Part shown: positions 57,238 through 64,000 of the stretch, piece by piece
How the letters are laid out: the number at the start of each line of letters is the position of its first letter
Position numbering within the stretch: position 1 is the first letter of the stretch
From: Furcasterigmium furcatum
Taxonomy: Eukaryota; Ascomycota; Sordariomycetes; Glomerellales; Plectosphaerellaceae
DNA length: 64,000 bases
NCBI GenBank assembly: GCA_001599815.1
Contig: BCIA01000005.1
Span: 537,088 to 601,087 of the forward strand
Direction: 5' to 3'
The notes under the pieces: model-generated
What the model saw: the letters and a program-made list of their open reading frames with translations, nothing else
Told to the model about the DNA's origin: nothing
Database searches by the model: none
Made by a program: the position numbers and the translations under genes

Positions 57238-58818
57238 ATGGCGTCCAACGCGCAAATCATCACGCCAACGCCGCATGGCTACCACTTTGGAGGCCCGTAC
57301 GTGCAGTTCACCGACTGTCCCAGCTATCGCGATCTCATCTAACAATTGCACAGAATCGGCACCGGCCTCATCACTTGCGTGCTTCCCCCCCTCGTCTACG
57401 CCTTCACCTTCGCCTGCAACGACATCTCTGGCTGCCCCGCGCCGTCGCTCCTCGACCCCAAGACCCTGACGCTCCAGAAGCTGAAGACGGAGGTCGGCTG
57501 GCCCGAGGATGGCATCTGGGGCCTGGGCAGCTACAGCGCGACCCTCGCTGTTCTCGGATATTACCTCGTCAACCTTCTCCTCTACCGCTTCGTCCCCGCA
57601 ACCGAGGTCGAGGGCGTGCGACTCGCGACGGGAGGAAGGCTCAAGTACAAGCTCAACAGTGAGTGACCCCATGTGGGCTCCGTCCGAGTGCCATGCGCTG
57701 ACGCAACCGCAGCCTTCTACTCCCACATGATCATCAGCGGCGCTCTTGTTGCCGGTACCGTCGCCCAGGGCGCCGACTGGCCCTTCTGGGTCTACATCGC
57801 CGACAACTACGTCCAGATCCTCACCGCCAACATGTTCGTTGCTTTCGCTCTCGCCACCTTCGTGTATGTTCGCAGCTTCAGCGTCAAGCACGGCAATGCG
57901 GAGAACAGGGAGCTCGCCGAAGGAGGGGCCACCGGCAACCTTGTCTACGACTGGTTCATCGGCCGCGAGCTGAACCCCCGTGTTGTCATTCCCGTCATCG
58001 GAGAGGTCGACATCAAGTCCTGGATGGAGCTCCGCCCCGGCCTGCTGGGATGGTCGATCCTCAACTTCGCCATGGTGGCCAAGCAGTATCGCACCTTCGG
58101 CTTCGTGTCCAACAGCATCCTCTTTATTGCCACCATCCAGTTCGCCTACACCGTGGACGCCTGGTACAACGAGCCCGCCATCTTGACGACCATCGACATC
58201 ATCCAGGACGGGTTCGGCTTCATGCTGTCCTTCGGCGACGTGGCCTGGCTGCCCTTCATCTACTCCCAGCAGACGCGCTACCTGTCCATGTACCCCGTGC
58301 AGCTGAGCACTCTCGAGTTCGGCGCCATCGGCGCCCTCATCGCGGTCGCCTTCACCATCTTCCGCCTCTCCAACAGCCAGAAGAACAACTTCCGCACCAA
58401 CCCCAGCGATCCCCGCGTCGCCCACCTCACGTACATCCAGACCAAGACGGGCTCCCGCCTCATCACGTCCGGCTGGTGGGGCATCGCTCGCCACTTCAAC
58501 TACACCGCCGACTGGCTCCAGGCGTGGCCCTACAGCCTGCCCACGGGCGTTGCCGGATACCAGATCCTCGCTGCCGGCAGTGGCCTCGCCGATGCCCATG
58601 CCGAGGGCGTCTTCAAGACGCTCGATGGCCGGGAGATCGTGCAGGGCGCTGCCCGCGGTTGGGCCATCCCCGTCACGTACTTCTACGTGCTCTACTTTGC
58701 CATCCTCCTGATCCACCGCGACCGCCGCGACGACGAGAAGTGCGCCCGCAAGTACGGCGAGGACTGGGAGAAGTACAAGAAGATCGTGAGGTGGAGGATC
58801 CTGCCCGGCGTGTACTAG
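57238..58818 (+). CDS. erg24: C-14 (delta-14) sterol reductase, ergosterol pathway
   Basis: Exons 57238-57296, 57354-57658 and 57713-58818 encode 489 aa with many hydrophobic helices. The N-terminus HGYHFGGPIGTG matches the family start once intron 1 is removed. Diagnostic blocks are GDVAWLPFIYSQQTRYLSMY, LITSGWWGIARHFNYTADWL and the C-terminal KYGEDWEKYKKIVRWRILPGVY, the sterol reductase signatures of the Erg24 group (erg-3 in Neurospora); the delta-24(28) reductase Erg4 has different text at these points. It reduces the C14-C15 double bond made by Cyp51, using NADPH, in the ER membrane. The family is the target of morpholine fungicides. Some fungi carry two or more copies; only one is seen here. 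Confidence 0.93.
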
Positions 58819-61233
58819 GCCGCGGGTTCTGGCATCGTGCTCCCGCGAGGAACGGAGGGAAAGGGATCCCTCCCGTCCGCAGGAGCTCGGGTTGGGTCAA
58901 CGGGGAAGGGCGTACACGACAATGATCAGGGCTGGCCACGGCGTTGGGAGTGGCATTGACGGGGTTTCCTCATATATTACTAGTAATACCATTGCGCATG
59001 CATGCGACCTGCCTTTCTAATACGTAGCCTGCGTGCGGTTCGATTCTGGTTCATCCCGACCCTCTGGGCAAACTGCATGACCTCGTGGGTCTGGCGGTAT
59101 GTCTCGGGTATGGGGACGGTGAAGTGAGATGATCGTTGAGCCCGGAGACTGCTGTGCAGGATATTCCGGCCGGAGAGCCGCCGCGTCCAGGCGAGAGATG
59201 GTGGCTCCCCAAGACTCCACGAGGTGGCACCGTGGCCTGCAAAGACACCCTGGTCGCTGTCACTCCCCTCTTGGAGATTCGCGAGGATCTGTGGTCATCG
59301 TGCCTGCGACCCCGCTCGCTTCTTCCAAACGGCCCGAACATGGCTGCTCCCCCTCGTGCGCCGGCTCGTGCTGCAGCCCGACTAACATGGATGACGACGC
59401 GGTCGTGCAATTACCGGACTGCACTGTACCCCGGCACGAGGACCGGCAGGGCCCTCGATCTGCCGCTGCAGGATGCTAATTAGCATGCTGACGGCCCACA
59501 GCGGGTGGCTTCACGGCTTGATTGATTGGGAATCACCCGAGCCGGGAGTTGGTTCTAGGTAAGCAGTGTACCCCGGGGCGGGGGATCGTGAGGAGTTGCG
59601 GGGGCGGGGTCACCGATTTGCCAGAGTTCAGGGGCTGGCCGGGCTGGGCCATGACGAACTCGCAGACCGCCATCAGCACGGCACGGGAGTGAGTGAGTCG
59701 GCGGGACGGATGGCCTGATCGAGTATGCCAGAGAGGCGATTTTCTCCAGGATTCATTCCCATGCCCTTTTCTAGAGTGTCTTTGCCATTCAGGGCATACC
59801 GACCGGGTGAGACATTCAGGGCCAGGGGCTTGAACGCGTTGACGCGTCCATGGAGCTTACTTAAAGGGAGATGTCCCAAGCCAGGACGCGCCCCTGAAGC
59901 CCCTGGATGAATGTATTGGGCGCCATTTACACTTTGGCACGAGGGGTTCTGTTGGACTAGACACACAGTTTGGACGAAGTTCCATCCAATCCAATGCCAG
60001 CGACGAATGGAGCATGCACCTTACTGATCGCTCCATCATGACGTCTCTTGGTCTCCAACCTCCAAATCTCCTTTCGCGGTGATCGTCCCCCTCGCATCCG
60101 CACCCGGACAAGTTCGCTGTCTCGCCCTCTCCCCTGCACCTCACACCTCACCACGCCGCCCAATGTCGATCAAATCTTGCAGTCACATCGGCCCTTTTAT
60201 GGCCACTGTGATTTTCCCCAGCACTGTCACGCCCTGGCCGGGGCGTTCTTCCGGGGTTTCTCCCTTCTGCAAGCCTCGATCGATCCGCAAGCCATGGCTT
60301 GACTCCAACAAACAGCAGAACCATGACAAATGGCAGACGTCTTTCGTGACCCCTTCATGCTACCTCTACCCGTCATCGAGTGTGTCTGGAACGCCCGCAG
60401 TGCCTTCAGACGCATGAGCATGCAAGTCATTTCTCGTCTTCCACAACTTCGTTGCATCAACGCTGTAGCCAAGCCTCATCATCCCCTCGTCTACCGGGTT
60501 TATTGCTGTGAAAGCTCCAGAGCTTCACGCCGGCGAAAGGTCAGCAGGAGGCACAGGGCCACTCTGCACGCAGCGTCACCCTCCATTGCCGGTCCAAATA
60601 ACCTACTCCATCATGCGCCTGGCGTAGGCGACGGCGGATCGTCATCTCTAACCAAAAAGTGCGCCGGTCTGCGGTCCGGCAGAGCTTCCCGAGGCCGTTA
60701 GCTCTCCCCGGCCTCCATCCCTACCAGCCACCATTCCAGTGTAGCATCACAGCAGACATCTCTTGCAACTGCTGCTGAGCATCATCGTCGGGTCCCTCCA
60801 CTCTCCGTCATCGCGTCTCCGTCGACTGCCCAGGATCATTAGGTCGGTGCAACCCCGCCTCCGCAGCTGCATCTGAACCCAACGATCGAAGAGGAGCTAT
60901 TGTTCTCAAGCTCAAGTGCTCCCCGCCTACCTTACCTACCGTCCATCGAGGGTGGAGGCGCGTATAAGAATGTCCGGAACCCTATGTTGTTGATCGCCCT
61001 CCCTCTGCATCAGGATCATCCGAGACATCATCTCACCCTACCCAAGGCGCGCCAAGCTGACCCTGCCGAGCGTCCTGAAGAAACCTATTTCTAGCATTGT
61101 TCCACGACGCGGTCCTCGCGTGCTACAAGGTACGCGACAGCACCTCTACTGCCCGTTCCCGCGCCCGTGACACCCGCCAGACCACTCGATTGGATCCAGG
61201 TAGCTTGGACTGACAGCATACAGGGCGGCCACG
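58819..61233. other. 2.4 kb intergenic: sterol reductase 3' flank and beta-glucosidase promoter
   Basis: No gene is supported. Open frames are short and featureless. The right end carries a TATA-like box at 60963 and a C-rich leader before the ATG at 61234. Confidence 0.45.
60963..60969 (+). promoter_or_regulatory. TATA-like box of the beta-glucosidase gene
   Basis: TATAAGA lies 271 bases before the ATG at 61234 and 639 before the alternative ATG at 61602. The shorter distance favours 61234 as first exon, but this is weak evidence. Confidence 0.35.
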
Positions 61234-64000
61234 ATGAAGTCGACGTCCATCGCCGCTGCCTTGCTGGCGGCTTGTGACCTTGCCGTTGGCAGCACGGTGC
61301 TCAAGGTACGTGTTGGTGCTACTTCTGCGCCGCTCTTCCCCTCCCAGTCTGTCTGCCTGCCACGCCAGGGGCACCTCAGAGGAAGCTCCCTTGGATGGGG
61401 AGGTGCTACCGTATCATGAATACCGAGTGGTCATCAAAGAAAGTCGTCGAGCTGCGGCCATGGAGCTTTCTGTCTTCCAAAACATCTCTCCTCCGGTGCT
61501 TGAATCCCAACGACCAGGCCCAGAGAAGGGCCATATCCCTCTTCATCCGCAGTCACTATCTTTGCCACTCTTTTGTCTGAGATATCACTCCCCTCAACGA
61601 CATGCTTTTTCATTTCCTGGCCGCGTCTGCGGTCTTTCTGGCCACGTTCTTGGCCCAGAGTACACTCGCTGATCCTGAACAGCGCCAAAATGACACGAGC
61701 AACGGCCTTGCGTATTCTCCTCCGTACTATCCCTCGCCATGGATGGATCCCGAGGCCGATGGCTGGCAAGCTGCGTACGCCAAGGCACATGAGATCGTTG
61801 CCGAGATGACTCTGCTCGAGAAGGTCAATCTGACCACCGGTGTCGGGTGCGTTTCTTCACTCTGCCCCTATCAGAGCTTCCCCTCGCTGACGGTTGCACA
61901 GCTGGCAAGGTGACCTCTGCGTCGGCAATGTTGGAGCCATTCCTCGTCTCGGACTCCGCGGCCTCTGCATGCAGGATGGTCCTCAGGGCATCCGCTTCGC
62001 CGACTACGTTTCCTACTTCACCTCCAGCCAACTTGCCGGCGCAACCTGGGACCGCGGTCTGTTGTACCAGAGAGGCGCCGCCATCGCCGCTGAGGCCAAG
62101 GCCAAGGGTGTCGATGTCCTCCTTGGCCCCTCCATCGGACCCATCGGACGTCATGCGGCCGGTGGGCGCAACTGGGAGGGCTTCTCCTCAGACCCTTACT
62201 TGATGGGTATTGCCGTCGCCCAGACCGTCAAGGGTATCCAGGACCAAAAGGTCATCGCCAACGTCAAGCACTACATCGTCAACGAGCAAGGTACGTTCTC
62301 ACCCAGTCTTTCTTGTATGCCCTATGCTCATCCAATCCTAGAAAACTTCCGCCAGGCTGGCGAGGCCCAAGGCTACGGTTTCGACATCGCCGAGGCCCTC
62401 TCCTCCAACGTTGACGACAAGACCATGCACGAACTCTACCTCTGGCCCTTTGCTGACGCCATTCGTGCCGGTGCTGGCTCCATCATGTGCTCCTACCAGC
62501 AGATCAACAACAGCTACGGCTGCCAGAACTCCTACCTCCTCAACGGCGTCCTGAAGGAGGAGCTTGGCTTCCAGGGCTTTGTGCTCTCAGACTGGCAGGC
62601 GCAGCATTCCGGCGTTTCCAACGCGATGGCCGGTCTCGACATGTCCATGCCGGGCGACACGAGATTCAACACGGGAATTTCCTTTTGGGGCGCCAACTTG
62701 ACCAATGCTGTTCTGAACGGAACCGTCCCGGAGTGGCGCATCGATGACATGGCCATGAGAATCATGGCAGCCTTCTTCAAGGTCGGCAACACACTCGAGG
62801 AGGTCCCCGATATCAACTTCTCGTCCTGGACTCGCGACACCTACGGCCCCCTCCACTTTGCTGCCGACGAACGCTACCAGACCATCAACCAGCACATCGA
62901 CGTCCGCGAGAAGCACGGAGACCTCATCCGCCGCATTGCGGCTCAGGGAACGGTCCTGCTCAAGAACGAGGGAGGGTTGCCTCTCAACAAGCCCAAATTC
63001 GTTGCTGTCATCGGAGAGGACGCCGGCGGCCGCGCTGTCGGACCTAATGGATGTCCTGACCAAGGTTGCAACCAGGGCACTCTGGCGGCCTCGTGGGGCT
63101 CTGGAACAGCGAGTTTCCCGTATCTCGTCACCCCTGACGCTGCTCTCCAGCGCCAGGCTCTTGATGATCGCTCTAGGTACGAGTCGATCCTGAGCAACTG
63201 GGAGTACGACCGAACCGAAGCACTCGTCAGCCAGGCGGACGCCACCGCCATAGTCTTTGTCAACGCCAACTCCGGTGAGGGTTACATTAATGTCGATGGG
63301 AACATGGGAGACCGCAAAAACTTGACTCTCTGGAACGGCGGCGACGAGCTGATCAAGCGAGTCGCGGCCAACAACCCCAACACCATCGTGGTCATCCACT
63401 CGGTTGGTGCGGTCATTCTCACCGAGTGGTATGACAACCCTAACATCACTGCCATTGTCTGGGCTGGGGTCCCCGGCCAAGAGTCCGGCAATGCTATCGC
63501 CGACATCCTCTACGGCCGTGTCAACCCTGGCGGCAAGACTCCCTTCACCTGGGGCCCGACGCCGGAGAGCTACGGCAACTCGGTCTTGTACGAGCCGAAC
63601 AACGGCAATGGTGCTCCGCAAGACGACTTCACCGAAGGTATCTTTATCGATTACAGGTGGTTCGATCGCGCGACTAAGGGCAGCGATGCCTCTTATGAGG
63701 AGGACAGCAATGCCCCCATTTACGAGTTCGGCTTTGGTCTGTCGTACACCACCTTCGAGTTCTCCGGCCTCAACATCCAGCGCCGCAACGCCCAGGATTA
63801 CCGCCCTACCACCGGCCAGACTGCCCCCGCGCCTCAGATTGGTGCCAACATCAGCACCGATTACGAGGACTATCTGTTCCCCCCTGGCTTCGAGCGTGTC
63901 GAGCAACACATCTACCCCTATCTCAACTCGACCGATCCCGAGGAGGCACTTGGCGACCCCTATTACGGCCAAGAAGCTGATGAGTTCCTCCCACCTGGAG
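61234..64000 (+). CDS. Secreted GH3 beta-glucosidase, Cel3B-like (3' end outside window)
   Basis: Certain exons are 61902-62290 and 62342-64000 (still open), plus the exon ending at 61846. The mature protein starts near DTSNGLAYSPPYYPSPWMDP and matches the Cel3B group closely. Active-site text includes LGPSIGPIGR, KHYIVNEQ and the nucleophile Asp in FVLSDWQAQHSG; the C-terminal half has VLLKNEGGLPLNKPKFVAVIGEDAGG, SGEGYINVDGN and EFGFGLSYTTF. The fibronectin III-like domain is only beginning at base 64000. Family members hydrolyse cellobiose and other beta-glucosides to glucose. The 5' end is ambiguous. One model uses exon 61234-61305 (MKSTSIAAALLAACDLAVGS) with a long intron to about 61649 or 61683; the other starts at 61602 (MLFHFLAASAVFLATFLAQS). 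Both give a signal peptide in frame. I favour 61234. Confidence 0.88.

Noticed and set aside
57190..58716. 508-codon minus-strand open frame antisense to the sterol reductase
   Set aside because: Asp/Glu/Val/Gly-rich reverse reading of a membrane protein; it also runs through both introns and the promoter side of the real gene.
1..64000. Transposons, RIP-mutated repeats, CRISPR arrays or viral insertions
   Set aside because: No transposase, reverse transcriptase or long inverted or direct terminal repeats were seen, and there is no long AT-rich block. The only array (20601-21125) has diverged short units without spacers of constant length.

Overview
The window is nuclear DNA of a filamentous ascomycete (Pezizomycotina, most likely Sordariomycetes). 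The evidence is short GT-AG introns of about 46-162 bp, GC-rich coding sequence, a fused CYP505 P450-reductase, GH55, GH43 and GH3 carbohydrate enzymes, Atg27, a C-14 sterol reductase and homeodomain/C2H2 regulators. No species can be named. There are 20 protein-coding genes, two of them cut by the window ends, and one tRNA gene. I see no transposon, RIP-like AT-rich block, rRNA or CRISPR array.

Layout. 1-7.7 kb: the 3' end of a secreted 5'-nucleotidase-like phosphoesterase, a homeodomain plus C2H2 transcription factor on the minus strand, then a 3.9 kb non-coding gap. 7.7-10.7 kb: a calpain-type cysteine protease whose first exon carries eight ambiguous bases. 11.5-34.1 kb: eight genes in a row on the minus strand. 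These are a monocarboxylate-type MFS transporter, a CYP505 self-sufficient fatty-acid hydroxylase, two tandem paralogues built from cysteine/histidine modules, a GH43 exo-beta-1,3-galactanase-like enzyme, cytosolic methionyl-tRNA synthetase, an NADP-type zinc alcohol dehydrogenase and a small DUF7704-type membrane protein. 35.9-51.9 kb: four plus-strand genes, namely an F-box/WD40 ubiquitin-ligase adaptor, a GH55 exo-beta-1,3-glucanase, a FIT/SCS3 lipid-droplet/ER protein and a Myb-like regulator, with two 3.6-4.1 kb gaps. 52.0-64.0 kb: Ap4A phosphorylase, an intron-containing tRNA, an F-box protein, Atg27, the C-14 sterol reductase and a Cel3B-like GH3 beta-glucosidase running off the end.

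Most genes are housekeeping or secreted-enzyme genes without clear functional linkage. The secreted glycosidases (GH43_24, GH55, GH3) fit growth on plant and fungal cell-wall polymers, and the CYP505/MFS neighbours could work together but need not.

The least explained part is 18.4-23.8 kb. Two adjacent three-exon genes each encode a collinear run of seven C-x4-C-xn-C-x2-4-H modules. In both genes, both introns split the His codon of a C-x2-H motif in the same phase. Between them lies a degenerate array of TTGATGGAAAGTCG-like units, with a 20-bp period in its clearest part, directly upstream of the first gene's start codon. I know of no assigned function for this family.

Gene models were spliced by hand from the sequence. 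Frame was checked across every junction given, and the uncertain starts are flagged.
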